A stretch of 64,000 nt of DNA from UBA12191 sp964422295 (GTDB lineage Bacteria; Planctomycetota; UBA8108; UBA1146), in contig CAYRAM010000011.1 in NCBI GenBank assembly GCA_964422295.1, forward strand, positions 1 to 64,000, given 5' to 3'. How positions within the stretch are numbered: position 1 is the first letter of the stretch; each line of letters opens with the position of its first letter. The translations under genes were made by a program, and so were the position numbers. The notes under the pieces are model-generated. The model did not search any database. It was not told the origin of the DNA and saw only the letters and a list, made by a program, of their open reading frames with translations. This document shows positions 51,251 through 61,059 of this stretch, piece by piece.

Positions 51251-52630
51251 GTGACTCGAATACACCATTTGCTCTGTTGGGGTTTCCTGCTGACCCTTGC
51301 CGGGTGTGCCCAGATTCCCCGCAGTGTCGAATCCCCACCGCCTTCCATCATTCTGGTGTTGGCCGATGATCTCGGTTGGGCTGACATCTCCTGTCAAGGA
51401 AGCATGTGGGAAACGCCATCCATCGATCGCCTCGCTTCTGAAGGGGTGAGATTGGAGCGCGCATATTCCAACGGACCCAACTGTGCTCCCAGTCGCGCAT
51501 GCTTGATGACCGGTCTCGACGTGGCTTCCCATGGAGTATTCACCGTGGCTCCATCTGCGAGGGGCAAAGCTGAGAACCGTCAACTCATCCCACCAAAGAC
51601 TCGTCGCACTCTCAGGGATGAAGCAATCACCATCGCCGAGATGCTGAAGGACAAAGGTTACCGCAGCGCTCACATCGGCAAGTGGCACTTGGGAGATGAT
51701 CCGCAGACACAGGGATTTGATGTGTCGATCGCCGGCGATCGCCGGGGCCATCCGAAAACCCATTTGGCACCGTGGAATTTGCCCCATCTACCGGAGCAGG
51801 AAGATGGCACTGAGTTGGCGGATGCGCTCACCGATCATGCCATCGAGTTTATTCGCGATTGTGGCGATCAGCCCTACCTGCTGGTGTTGTCCCATTACGC
51901 TGTTCACACACCGGTACAAGTTTCTCCTGCTTCTTTGCAGCGTTGGCAAACCCGTTTGCCTGAGGCAACACGTCGGCAGCAGAAGTACGCAGCGCTCGTC
52001 GAAAGTGTCGATCGTTCAGTGGATCGCCTGATGAGGGAAGTCAACTCCGCTGGCAGGCGCAGCGAGACGGTGTTGATTTTCACCAGCGATAACGGAGGGC
52101 TCGAAGGGTTCACCGACAATGGACCATTGCGGGGAGGCAAGGGGATGCTGTACGAGGGAGGAATTCGTGTTCCTTTCATCGCATGGGGAGGTCCCATCCC
52201 CGGCGGCAGAGTCACCTCCGGCGAACCGATTCAATTGACCGATCTCGTGCCCACATTTCTGGAGTGGGCAGGCATCGATTCACCTGAATCCAGCGAGTGG
52301 GTGGGAATCAGTCTGGTGCCGCTTCTGGAAGAGGGTCGTTCGCTCCCCCAAAGAGATTTGAAGTGGCATTTTCCCGCATATCTGGCCGGCTCTGCGAAAC
52401 GTCACGGGATTTGGCGAACCACCCCCGTGTCCGCCATCATGCGTGGAGACGACAAGTTGCTGGAATTCCTCGAGACCGGGGAGAGGCAGCTGTACGACCT
52501 GTCGACGATCAGCGAGAAGGAGGATCTTTCTCAACAGGATCCGCAGAAGGCAGAGGATCTGTACGGAAGTCTCGATCTCTGGCGCAGGGAACGAAAAATG
52601 CCGATGCCGAGGCGACCCCGGGAGCCCTGA
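51251..52630 (+). CDS. FGly-type sulfatase, predicted lipoprotein
   Basis: 459 aa. GTG start at 51251 with GGCGGGG upstream. The lipobox LTLAGCAQ at about residue 18 makes it a lipoprotein, unlike the sulfatase at 8042. Metal strand SIILVLADDLGWAD; active site CAPSR in GPNCAPSRACLMTGL, the Cys-type FGly site; HIGKWHLG and the FTSDNGGLEG metal pair are present. It is a compact sulfatase of the N-acetylglucosamine/arylsulfatase type. The two sulfatases share the order of motifs but differ in loops, so they probably have different substrates. No anaerobic sulfatase maturase is in the window. Confidence 0.9.
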   Translation: MTRIHHLLCWGFLLTLAGCAQIPRSVESPPPSIILVLADDLGWADISCQGSMWETPSIDRLASEGVRLERAYSNGPNCAPSRACLMTGLDVASHGVFTVAPSARGKAENRQLIPPKTRRTLRDEAITIAEMLKDKGYRSAHIGKWHLGDDPQTQGFDVSIAGDRRGHPKTHLAPWNLPHLPEQEDGTELADALTDHAIEFIRDCGDQPYLLVLSHYAVHTPVQVSPASLQRWQTRLPEATRRQQKYAALVESVDRSVDRLMREVNSAGRRSETVLIFTSDNGGLEGFTDNGPLRGGKGMLYEGGIRVPFIAWGGPIPGGRVTSGEPIQLTDLVPTFLEWAGIDSPESSEWVGISLVPLLEEGRSLPQRDLKWHFPAYLAGSAKRHGIWRTTPVSAIMRGDDKLLEFLETGERQLYDLSTISEKEDLSQQDPQKAEDLYGSLDLWRRERKMPMPRRPREP

Positions 52631-52720
52631 TCGCTCGACAACACCTTCTTTAGGGTGGATTCTGGGAATGGGATAACTTCATCGATCGTCTGGCCGCGCC
52701 CGACAGGAGCAGGAGAGCGC

Positions 52721-54475
52721 TTGTTTCCTTTTCGTGCTTTCCGATTTCTGGGGCCTCTCGTCCGCGAACAGCGGCCGATCTTCGCCATCGGTGTCGTTCT
52801 CATCCTGCTGACCAGTCTCTCCCAGGTGGCGGTCCCCCGGCTGGTGGGATTGGCGATCCAGAAACTTGAAACGGGAATCGGAGTTGATTTCATCGGCCCG
52901 ATCGCTTTGGCGATGGTCGGAGCGGTGCTGATCCGTGGGCTGACCTCCTTTTGGACCAGGGAGACGGTGATCGCCTCCAGCCGCAGAATTGAAAAGAAAC
53001 TGCGGGATCAACTTTACGAGCACATCTCCACCTTGGATGGATCATTTTATTCCAAGACCCATACCGGTGATTTAATGAGTCGTTTCACCAGCGACATTGA
53101 AGCGGTGCGAATGGTATTTGGCCCCGCGGTAATGTACTCGGTGCAGACTGCTTTCACGCTGGTGTTCGCCCTGTCGATGATGCTCCAGATCGACTGGCGA
53201 CTGACTCTGTATTCCCTGATTCCCCTGGGATTTCTTACAGTGGCCATCCGTGTCATCGGTCCAAAGGTGCACCGTGAGTCGATGCGCGCCCAAGAGATGC
53301 TCTCGGGAATCTCGGTTCACTCGCAGGAAAACTTTGCCAATGCACCTGTGATCAAGGCTTTCGTCGTCGAAGACGCAGAGGTCGAGCGCATGCAGCGGCT
53401 GAGCCATGATTACTTTCTCCAGAATCTGCGAATCGCAAGATTGCGTGCGATTTCCGGGAGTGCCATGTGGCTCTTTGGTGACCTCGCATTGGTGACCTTG
53501 TTGTTGATCGGTGGAACCAGGATCTTGTCAGGCGATTTGGGTTTGGGTGACTTTGCCACCTTCAACGGCTGTCAGCTGCTGTTGATTTGGCCGATGATTG
53601 CGCTCGGTTGGGTGATGAATCTGTTTCACAGGGGTGCGGCAAGTGCAGAAAGATTGCAGGCGATTCTCGATTCCCGACCACTGGTGGATGATTCCTGTTC
53701 TGCGGGCCATGGCGAGGTTGGCCAGGGAAGTGTGAAATTTGAGCGCGTCTCTTTCCGCTATCCTGAAGGAGATGTTTTCGCTCTCGAAGATGTCTCCTTT
53801 GATCTCTCTGCGGGTAGGACATTGGGTATCGTCGGTACCACCGCCAGTGGCAAGACCAGTCTGCTCAACCTGATCCCAAGATTGTCCGCTGCCACTACCG
53901 GAGCAGTGCTGATCGATGGCAAAGTGGTCGAAGAATATCCCCTTGAGGTGTTGCGAAACGCCATCTCCATGGTTCCCCAGGAGCCTTTCCTCTTCAGTGC
54001 CACTGTCGCCGAAAACATCGCCTTTGGTGTTGGAGATGCATCCGAAGAGCAGATTCGTGCGGTATCGAAACTGGTTCGCATCGATCAAGAGATCGAAAAA
54101 TTTCCCGATGGCTATCACCAGCGGGTGGGCGAACGCGGCATCACCCTCAGTGGAGGGCAAAAACAGCGTATCGCCATCGCCAGGGCAATTCTGCAAAGAC
54201 CAAAAATCTTGCTGCTCGATGACGTTTTGTCGGCGGTCGATTCGGAGACGGAAACTTCCATCCTCGAAGGCCTCAAGGATTGGACCCGGGATCTCACTGC
54301 TCTGATCGTCTCACATCGCTTGAGCGCAGTGGCCCACGCCGAGGAAATACTCGTCCTCGAAGAAGGGCGGATCGTTGAAAGAGGCGCGCACGATAAATTG
54401 TTGGAGTTGAAGGGGCGATATTCAGACCTTTGGCGCAAGCAGACGATCGAGAGTGAACTGGAGGATCTGGAATGA
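52721..54475 (+). CDS. ABC exporter half-transporter, catalytic-Glu-degenerate
   Basis: TMD-NBD half-transporter of the MdlA/LmrC type (about 584 aa). A TTG at 52721 preceded by GGAGAG was chosen; a GTG at 52655 (22 codons upstream) is possible. Six TM helices fill the first 300 residues. The NBD has Walker A GTTASGKTSL, an intact signature LSGGQKQRIAIARAI and Walker B ILLLDDVLSAVD, where the catalytic Glu after Walker B is replaced by Asp. The His-switch is in VSHRLSAVAHAEE. Its partner (54472) overlaps it by 4 bp and has the complementary changes, so this is one half of a heterodimeric exporter. Confidence 0.88.
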   Translation: MFPFRAFRFLGPLVREQRPIFAIGVVLILLTSLSQVAVPRLVGLAIQKLETGIGVDFIGPIALAMVGAVLIRGLTSFWTRETVIASSRRIEKKLRDQLYEHISTLDGSFYSKTHTGDLMSRFTSDIEAVRMVFGPAVMYSVQTAFTLVFALSMMLQIDWRLTLYSLIPLGFLTVAIRVIGPKVHRESMRAQEMLSGISVHSQENFANAPVIKAFVVEDAEVERMQRLSHDYFLQNLRIARLRAISGSAMWLFGDLALVTLLLIGGTRILSGDLGLGDFATFNGCQLLLIWPMIALGWVMNLFHRGAASAERLQAILDSRPLVDDSCSAGHGEVGQGSVKFERVSFRYPEGDVFALEDVSFDLSAGRTLGIVGTTASGKTSLLNLIPRLSAATTGAVLIDGKVVEEYPLEVLRNAISMVPQEPFLFSATVAENIAFGVGDASEEQIRAVSKLVRIDQEIEKFPDGYHQRVGERGITLSGGQKQRIAIARAILQRPKILLLDDVLSAVDSETETSILEGLKDWTRDLTALIVSHRLSAVAHAEEILVLEEGRIVERGAHDKLLELKGRYSDLWRKQTIESELEDLE

Positions 54476-56394
54476 CCTCCAAGAAAGAAAACCCGGCACC
54501 CCAACAAAAAGATGAATCAGAAGATTTTCACGTCGAAGAGGTCATAGATCGTCCCTTCAGCAGAGAACTCGCCGGGCGCCTGGTCAAGTATTTGCGTCCC
54601 TACAAGGGCTTGGTGCTGATGTCTGTTGCCTTGATTCTCGTCAATACAGGTCTCTCACTGATCGGCCCGTTGTTGATCAAAGAAGCGGTTGATGGGCCTC
54701 TTGCATTGCCGACAGAAGAGACAGAGTCACGTGAACTGACACAAATCGGCCAATGGATCACGGATGTCGGTGAGAGTGTCGGGCTCAATCCGATCACAGT
54801 CGGCGCAAGCGTTGCTGAGAGAACCGATTGGCTGTGGGTTCTTGTGGGAATATATGCGCTGACCCTTCTGATTCAGATTTTGATGCGATATGGCGAGACG
54901 ATGGTGCTGAATCATACGGGTCAAAATGTCATGCGGGATCTGCGTTTGCAGGTGTTCGATCATCTGCAGAGGCAAAGTGCGTCCTTCTACCACAAAAATC
55001 CGGTGGGTCGACTCGTCACTCGAGTGACGAGCGATGTGGAAGCGCTGAACGAACTCTTCACCAGCGGCTTTGTCACCTTGGTCGGGGACATCCTTGCGAT
55101 CACCGGTATCGTCATCATGCTTTTCTGGACCAATGCAGAGTTGGCCGGGATGGTTTTGTCGACAGCCCCCCTATTGCTGATTTCGACGACGATCTTCAGA
55201 AAATATGCACGCAAGCATTATCGCGAAGTGCGCCGCAGATTGGCCCATCTGAACGCTTTTACCCAAGAGTCGATCAGCGGCATGGAGGTGATTCAGGTTT
55301 GCAGACGTGAGCAACAGCAAGCGGAGAAGTACGCCGGTATCAACGCCAAACTCAGGGATGCCCACTTAAAAAGTATCTTCTGGTATGCACTCTTCTTCCC
55401 AACTGTGGAACTTCTTTCGGTGGTCGCGTTGGGAATCATCGTTGTCCAGGGTGGGCATCGAATCGAGGCAGGCACGGCGACCTTCGGCGAGTTTTTCCTC
55501 TTTTGGACATATTTGACGCGACTCTTCACACCGGTCAGGGACCTGGCAGAAAAATACAATCTTCTGCAGTCGGCGATGGCTTCCAGCGAACGCATCTTTA
55601 CAGTTCTCGACACCGATTCATCCCTTGAAGTTCCGAAAGGGAACAATGATGGGGAGCGGAGACCTCTGGATGAGATTCGATTTGAGGAGGTCGCATTTTC
55701 ATACGACAAGGAAACTCCGGTTCTGGAAGGAGTTTCCTTCTCGGTCAAGCGCGGCGAAACGGTTGCTATCGTGGGAGCGACCGGAGCCGGGAAAAGTACC
55801 ATCATCAATTTGTTACTTCGATTTCATGATCCTGTCTCAGGGCGGGTTGTCGTCAATGGGGAAGACATTCGCGAACAGTCGTTGGATCAGCATCGACAAC
55901 GATTTGGATTGGTGCTTCAAGATGTTTCGATTCTGACCCGGTCTCTTGAAGAGAACATTCGCTTTGACCGGGAGATCTCTCGCAATCGAATCAGCGAAGC
56001 GCTTGCTCAGGTCAATGGCTCTGAAATTGTTCAGCGACAAAGAGCGGGCTTGGATGAACCGATGATGGAAAGGGGAAGAACCCTTTCCAGCGGTGAGCGC
56101 CAGTTGGTCTCCTTCGCCAGAGCATTAGCGGGCGATCCGGAAGTTCTCGTCCTCGATGAAGCGACAAGTCATGTGGATTCGGGGACCGAAGCAAAGATCC
56201 AGGAAGCGATCGATCGCATGGTTCAAGGGCGAACTTCGGTGATCGTCGCCCATCGTTTGAGTACTGTGCGCAAGGCAGATCGCATCCTGGTACTCCACCA
56301 TGGGCAACTCAGGGAATCGGGAACCCACGATGAGTTGGTGGCGAAGGATGGAATCTACGCTCGCCTCGTCAAACTTCAATTCCAGTCGCGCTGA
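54472..56394 (+). CDS. ABC exporter half-transporter, non-canonical signature
   Basis: 640 aa TMD-NBD half-transporter (MdlB/LmrD type). The acidic head of about 25 residues precedes six helices. The NBD carries Walker A GATGAGKST, Walker B VLVLDEATSHVD with the catalytic Glu present, and HRLSTVRKADR as the His-switch. The signature motif is LSSGERQLVSFARAL, with Ser in place of the first Gly of LSGGQ. Together with the D-for-E in its partner this makes one normal and one degenerate ATP site, as in TM287/288 and LmrCD. Substrate unknown; drugs or lipids are typical. Confidence 0.9.
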   Translation: MTSKKENPAPQQKDESEDFHVEEVIDRPFSRELAGRLVKYLRPYKGLVLMSVALILVNTGLSLIGPLLIKEAVDGPLALPTEETESRELTQIGQWITDVGESVGLNPITVGASVAERTDWLWVLVGIYALTLLIQILMRYGETMVLNHTGQNVMRDLRLQVFDHLQRQSASFYHKNPVGRLVTRVTSDVEALNELFTSGFVTLVGDILAITGIVIMLFWTNAELAGMVLSTAPLLLISTTIFRKYARKHYREVRRRLAHLNAFTQESISGMEVIQVCRREQQQAEKYAGINAKLRDAHLKSIFWYALFFPTVELLSVVALGIIVVQGGHRIEAGTATFGEFFLFWTYLTRLFTPVRDLAEKYNLLQSAMASSERIFTVLDTDSSLEVPKGNNDGERRPLDEIRFEEVAFSYDKETPVLEGVSFSVKRGETVAIVGATGAGKSTIINLLLRFHDPVSGRVVVNGEDIREQSLDQHRQRFGLVLQDVSILTRSLEENIRFDREISRNRISEALAQVNGSEIVQRQRAGLDEPMMERGRTLSSGERQLVSFARALAGDPEVLVLDEATSHVDSGTEAKIQEAIDRMVQGRTSVIVAHRLSTVRKADRILVLHHGQLRESGTHDELVAKDGIYARLVKLQFQSR

Positions 56395-56411
56395 AAGTTT
56401 GCGATCCGGGA

Positions 56412-57614
56412 TCAGACCGATCCGATTTTTGGCAATTCACCCACCAATGGCCTGACGTAAGACAGGAATTCATCGTTGACGTCACAACCGTCCATGATCC
56501 ATGAAGCAGGCATGACCTTGGTTTTGCGGGCAACCTCTTGCAGGGGCACAGGGACGTATTCAATGGTGTAGGGGTCGTCGGATGTCCGACGCAGGGTCAG
56601 ACTGGCTCCGTTATGACCATCGAGTGCAGCTTGAACCGCAGCTCGGCCACTCTCGCGTGCTTCCTTGCGATCAACATCACTGACGCAGTCAGCAAAGGAT
56701 CTTTGCAGGTACCCGAATGTATCCGCCCGGACGCGCAGCTGTTTACCGAGTCGCTCACGGATCAGGCGGGCGAGGTAATCCCCCAATGCGCCGCTACCGG
56801 AGAGCTGGACATTTCCATGGGCATCCCGTTCCACTGAACCGGAGAGTTGCTCAGCCAGCATCTGGGTGATCGAAGTTCCATCAGCGTCGTGAATTCCTTC
56901 ACTGACAGCGATCATGCAGCGACCTTCTTGGCTGTAGACGCGATCCACATCTGTGATGAAACGATCGATATCAAAGACCGATTCGGGAAGGTAAATCAGA
57001 TGGGGTCCGGTTCCGTGACCGGTTCTTGCCAGCGCGCTCGCCGCCGTCAAATAGCCCGCATGCCGTCCCATGATGATGTCGAGCTTGATTCCAGGTAGAG
57101 CTCGATTGTCGAGGCTGTCACCAAGAAGAGCACAAGCAACAAAGCGGGCGGCAGATCCGAAGCCGGGAGTATGGTCATTGAGCACCAAATCGTTGTCGAT
57201 GGTCTTGGGCACGTGGAATGCGCGCAGTTCATAACCCGCCTCTTGTGCAACTTCCGAAACGATTCGGCAGGTATCGGCACTGTCATTGCCACCGATGTAG
57301 AAAAAGTAGCGAATGTCGTGGCTGGACAACTGCTCAAAGATTTTCTTGCAGTAACTTTCGTCGGGTTTATCACGGCTCGACCCCAGGGATGCCCCAGGGG
57401 TATTGGCGACCAGTTCGAGATCTTTGGGACTCATCGGAGAGAGATCGATCAGATCTCCATCCATCATGCCGCGAACGGCGTGCCGCGCTCCGAAGATGGA
57501 TTTTGCCAATCCTGATTGCTGAATTGTTTCGATGATTCCAACCAGTGATGCATTGATGACGACAGTCGGCCCTCCGGACTGGGCGACGACAGCATTTCCA
57601 GTTGGCAGCGACAT
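56412..57614 (-). CDS. pfp: Pyrophosphate-dependent phosphofructokinase
   Basis: 400 aa. The active site reads FYIGGNDSADTC (about residue 106) and HVPKTIDNDL (about 137). In the PFK family the Lys in PKTIDND and a bulkier residue after GGxD mark PPi-dependent enzymes, while ATP-PFKs have GGDGS and PGTIDND. MGRHAGYLTAASALARTG and ESVFDIDRF are further landmarks. It interconverts fructose-6-P and fructose-1,6-bisP with PPi, reversibly. Stands alone, convergent with the exporter operon (17 bp apart). It fits the PPi/polyphosphate theme of the region (ppx, ppk1). Confidence 0.91.
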   Translation of the reverse strand: MSLPTGNAVVAQSGGPTVVINASLVGIIETIQQSGLAKSIFGARHAVRGMMDGDLIDLSPMSPKDLELVANTPGASLGSSRDKPDESYCKKIFEQLSSHDIRYFFYIGGNDSADTCRIVSEVAQEAGYELRAFHVPKTIDNDLVLNDHTPGFGSAARFVACALLGDSLDNRALPGIKLDIIMGRHAGYLTAASALARTGHGTGPHLIYLPESVFDIDRFITDVDRVYSQEGRCMIAVSEGIHDADGTSITQMLAEQLSGSVERDAHGNVQLSGSGALGDYLARLIRERLGKQLRVRADTFGYLQRSFADCVSDVDRKEARESGRAAVQAALDGHNGASLTLRRTSDDPYTIEYVPVPLQEVARKTKVMPASWIMDGCDVNDEFLSYVRPLVGELPKIGSV

Positions 57615-57744
57615 CAGTCCTCCTCAAGTGCAATAAGTCCACACAAATGCGGGTGCAGGATACCCTGCCGGGACAGGCGAATGCGAGTTGATGTGTATGG
57701 GATCTGTTGACCCTCGGTGGTCGGTGGCTGTTTGGGAGCCGAAA

Positions 57745-59094
57745 TCAGGGAGAGGGTCTCCTCAGAGTTACCCGGTCCTGTACCTTGTTGCCGATAACGA
57801 CATTTTCCAAAAGCAAAGAGCTTTGATCGATGGTCAGCAATAGGGAACCGTGTTGGTCATCGTTGCGATCCATGACGGGGTGCTTTCCGCGAATTTCGAC
57901 ACCGGCTCCCCCGTGACCGACGACCACGTACAGTGAACCCTGACCCTTTGCCACTTCGTAGTGATCTTCGTTTTCCCCGAGAATTTTTCCATCGGCGAGC
58001 AGGGTCGATCGATCAGGGACGACAAAATCAGGAGACTCTCCGTAACCGAAGACTCCTCGAATCAGGGCGGATCGCTCATAACCATGAGAATGGCCAGCGA
58101 GAATCAGATCGGTCCCCGCCGCTTCCAGGAGAGGGATGATAATTTCCCGCATGGCGACCAGTCGGCCATGACTGTCTCTCGCAGTTTGGGAGGTGTGTGT
58201 TCCCATGCTGTAGGGCGGGTGATGGAAAAAAGCGATGCACCATTCCCGATCGTGAGAAGCAAGATCCTCCTGCAACCACTGCACCATCGGTGAATCAGGT
58301 GTGATTTTGGCTCCACTGGAGTCGAGGGAGATGAAGTGGACGGGCCCATTATTAAAGGAGTAGTAGGCTTCAGAGTTGCTGGCCTCTCCTCCACACTCTC
58401 CATGGGTTGGCAGGACGTAAGCATCGAAGTAGGGGCCGCTTTGCGTTTCTGATGTGGAACTTTTCACTTCGTGGTTACCGATGGCTGGCCAGCAAGGGAG
58501 ATTTGCAAGCATGGAGGAGTATGGCCTGAAGAAGCGACCGGTGAATTCCACTTCCTTTCCATGGCTGTAGGCCATGTCACCCACGTGGAGCATCAGGTCG
58601 ATCTTTCCCCCTGTTTCAGGAGATGAGGTATGAGCGACCATCGCTTGAAGCACCTGATATTGGCGCCGTTTTCCGGTTCCGCTGTCTCCCAGGACCCAAA
58701 CCCGCAGTGGATCTGGTGAACCCGTGGTTTGAGCAGAAAGAAAATTTCCCCTGCCGAGAACCTTTTCACCTTCTTTGACGAGATATTCGATGGGGGTGTG
58801 AGTGGGAAGATGATTCAATCGGGCCCAGTGATTGACGGGTTGATCACCCTCTCCTTCCCGGTTGACCTCTTCGGCGTTGTTCCAAGACTCGGAGCCTTGC
58901 TTGCGCCACTGAACGACGGCTTCATCAGTTTCGGATGGGACTTTGCGCCAACAGACGAGAGCCGAATCGCCGTGGACCTGTTGAAGGTAGGGTTTCCGGG
59001 GGATGTCGGAGGGGATAAACGCACGATTGTCGAGTCGGTAGACTCCAGCGAGCAGCACCAAGGTCAGGAACAGCAGGGCGAGGAAACGACTCAT
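57745..59094 (-). CDS. Exported purple-acid-phosphatase-like metallophosphoesterase
   Basis: 449 aa. One N-terminal hydrophobic segment (about 4-19, LALLFLTLVLLAGVY) is a signal peptide or anchor. Residues about 30-125 form a fibronectin-like domain (KPYLQQVHGDSALVCWRK), the usual N-domain of purple acid phosphatases. The metallophosphatase domain has the full set: LGDSGTG, HVGDMAYSHG, AIGNHEV, AFFHHPPYS and AGHSHGYER. It hydrolyses phosphoesters outside the cytoplasm with a dinuclear metal. Divergent from the ABC-F gene, with 120 bases between. Confidence 0.9.
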   Translation of the reverse strand: MSRFLALLFLTLVLLAGVYRLDNRAFIPSDIPRKPYLQQVHGDSALVCWRKVPSETDEAVVQWRKQGSESWNNAEEVNREGEGDQPVNHWARLNHLPTHTPIEYLVKEGEKVLGRGNFLSAQTTGSPDPLRVWVLGDSGTGKRRQYQVLQAMVAHTSSPETGGKIDLMLHVGDMAYSHGKEVEFTGRFFRPYSSMLANLPCWPAIGNHEVKSSTSETQSGPYFDAYVLPTHGECGGEASNSEAYYSFNNGPVHFISLDSSGAKITPDSPMVQWLQEDLASHDREWCIAFFHHPPYSMGTHTSQTARDSHGRLVAMREIIIPLLEAAGTDLILAGHSHGYERSALIRGVFGYGESPDFVVPDRSTLLADGKILGENEDHYEVAKGQGSLYVVVGHGGAGVEIRGKHPVMDRNDDQHGSLLLTIDQSSLLLENVVIGNKVQDRVTLRRPSP

Positions 59095-59214
59095 GACCGG
59101 GCGGCCTTTCGTGGACTGGTTTTAGCTGATCCAGCACCGAGTTGCAGCCCGGGACAGGGTCTCGAGTGACCCGTGACGATCAGGACATTAAGATACATGC
59201 AGCGGAGATAAAAT

Positions 59215-61056
59215 TTGTTACAGATCCAGGGAATTTCCAAATCATTTGGCGACCAGAGCCTGTTCGAAGATGCCGGCTGCCTGATTGAGGCAGGCGAGAA
59301 GGTGGGCATCGTGGGCGCCAATGGCCACGGCAAATCGACCCTGTTGAGAATGATCCTTGCCGAAATTGAGCCGGATCAGGGCAATATCGCTGTCACGAGG
59401 GGAGTCCGCGTCGGCCACCTTTCACAACATCTGGTCTTCCAAGGCGCAACGGTTCTCGATGAGGCGTGCAGTGTCCTCGTTGAGGAGGATGGATTTTTGC
59501 CGATATTCAAGGCGGAATCGATGTTGATGGGGCTTGGATTTATCGAAGAACAGTTGAAGCAACCCCCGGGAGAGCTCTCCGGAGGATTTCAGGTTCGGCT
59601 CAATCTCGCCAAGGCATTGTTGGAAGATCCGGATTTGCTGCTCCTTGACGAACCAAACAACTATCTCGATATCGTCAGCCTGCGGTGGCTGAAGGAGTTC
59701 CTGCGCAAGTGGCGCAGGACTCTGCTGCTGGTGACGCACGATCGCGAATTCATGGATTCGATTACCACTCATACCTTGGCGGTTCACCGTCGAAAGTTGC
59801 GCAAGTTTCAGGGAGGGACCGACAAGGCGTGGCAACAGATCTTCACTGAGGAAGAGATGCACGAAAAAACTCGCGTCAATACCGAGCGCAAGATCGCCCA
59901 TGAAATGCGATTCGTCGAACGCTTTCGTGCCAAGGCTCGCCGCGCTTCACAGGCCCAGTCCCGATTGAAACAGATCAGCAAAAGGGAACGCTTGGAAAAA
60001 CTCGATGAACTCTCGACCCTCTCATTTTCATTTCACTACAAACATAATCCAGGAAAATGGGCGCTTGAAACGCGCAGACTCGAATTCGCCTACGATGATG
60101 GGCCGACACTGATCAGCGGGCTCGATCTTCACATCGGTGCCGGAGATCGTGTGGGGGTGATCGGTCAAAACGGCAAGGGCAAATCGACGCTGCTGCGATT
60201 GATGGCGGGGGAACTGACTCCGGTCGAGGGGGAGGTTCGCACCCATCCTTCGACGTGTATCAATCTCTTTGGGCAGAGCGCAATGCGGGTGTTGCGGCCG
60301 GAGAGATCCATCGAGGAGGAAGTTTACGAAGCCAATAACATGCTCAATCGGACCCAAGTCAGGGATATCTGCGGAGCGATGATGTTCGGGGGTGATTTCG
60401 CCCTGAAAAAGGTGGAAGTGCTCTCCGGTGGCGAAAAGTCACGGACATTGTTGGGCCGTGTTCTCGCCTGCCCCGGCAATCTGTTGTTGCTCGATGAACC
60501 GACCAATCACCTCGACATGGCGAGTACGGATGCCCTCATCGAAGCGATCAAGGCATATCCGGGTTCGGCGGTGATGGTGACTCACATCGAATCGGTGTTG
60601 CGAGAAACATGCAATCGCCTGGTGATTTTTGATGCTGGCACAGTAAGGGTTTTTGAGGGCACCTACGACGATTTCCTGCGCAGGTATGGTTGGAGCAGCG
60701 AGGATCAACCGATCGAAGACAAGGGACCACGAAAGCGTCGCGAAAACCGTAAGGATCTGAAGCGGGAGCGGGCAGAACTGATCCGTGAAAGGTCTCAGGT
60801 GCTCAAGCCACTCAAGCAAACCATCGAAAGCAATGAAAAACTGATCACCATGCTCGAAGAGAAGGTCAAGATAACCGAGGCTGATCTGATCACGGCCTCC
60901 GAAAGTGGAGATGGGGAAGCCATCGCATCGCTGGCGCAGGAATTGAATAATCTGCGCGCCTCCATCGATCGGGCTTTTGAAAAGTTTGAAGTTGCCAGCG
61001 AAGAGCACGATCGACTTGAAGCCGATTTCAAGGACAAACTCGGCGAGGAAGAATAA
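59215..61056 (+). CDS. ABC-F family ATPase (ribosome-associated)
   Basis: 613 aa soluble protein with two ABC domains and no membrane helix. NBD1: GANGHGKST, LSGGFQVRLNLAKAL, LLLLDEPNNYLD. The linker (about 215-290) is basic and helical (ERFRAKARRASQAQSRL), as in EttA/Uup P-site-reaching linkers. NBD2: GQNGKGKST, LSGGEKSRTLLGRVL, LLLLDEPTNHLD. The C-terminus (about 500-613) is a coiled-coil-like extension typical of Uup-type proteins. Start is a TTG at 59215 with GGAG 7 bases upstream. Probably a translation factor; not a transporter. Confidence 0.9.
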   Translation: MLQIQGISKSFGDQSLFEDAGCLIEAGEKVGIVGANGHGKSTLLRMILAEIEPDQGNIAVTRGVRVGHLSQHLVFQGATVLDEACSVLVEEDGFLPIFKAESMLMGLGFIEEQLKQPPGELSGGFQVRLNLAKALLEDPDLLLLDEPNNYLDIVSLRWLKEFLRKWRRTLLLVTHDREFMDSITTHTLAVHRRKLRKFQGGTDKAWQQIFTEEEMHEKTRVNTERKIAHEMRFVERFRAKARRASQAQSRLKQISKRERLEKLDELSTLSFSFHYKHNPGKWALETRRLEFAYDDGPTLISGLDLHIGAGDRVGVIGQNGKGKSTLLRLMAGELTPVEGEVRTHPSTCINLFGQSAMRVLRPERSIEEEVYEANNMLNRTQVRDICGAMMFGGDFALKKVEVLSGGEKSRTLLGRVLACPGNLLLLDEPTNHLDMASTDALIEAIKAYPGSAVMVTHIESVLRETCNRLVIFDAGTVRVFEGTYDDFLRRYGWSSEDQPIEDKGPRKRRENRKDLKRERAELIRERSQVLKPLKQTIESNEKLITMLEEKVKITEADLITASESGDGEAIASLAQELNNLRASIDRAFEKFEVASEEHDRLEADFKDKLGEEE

Positions 61057-61059
61057 ACG

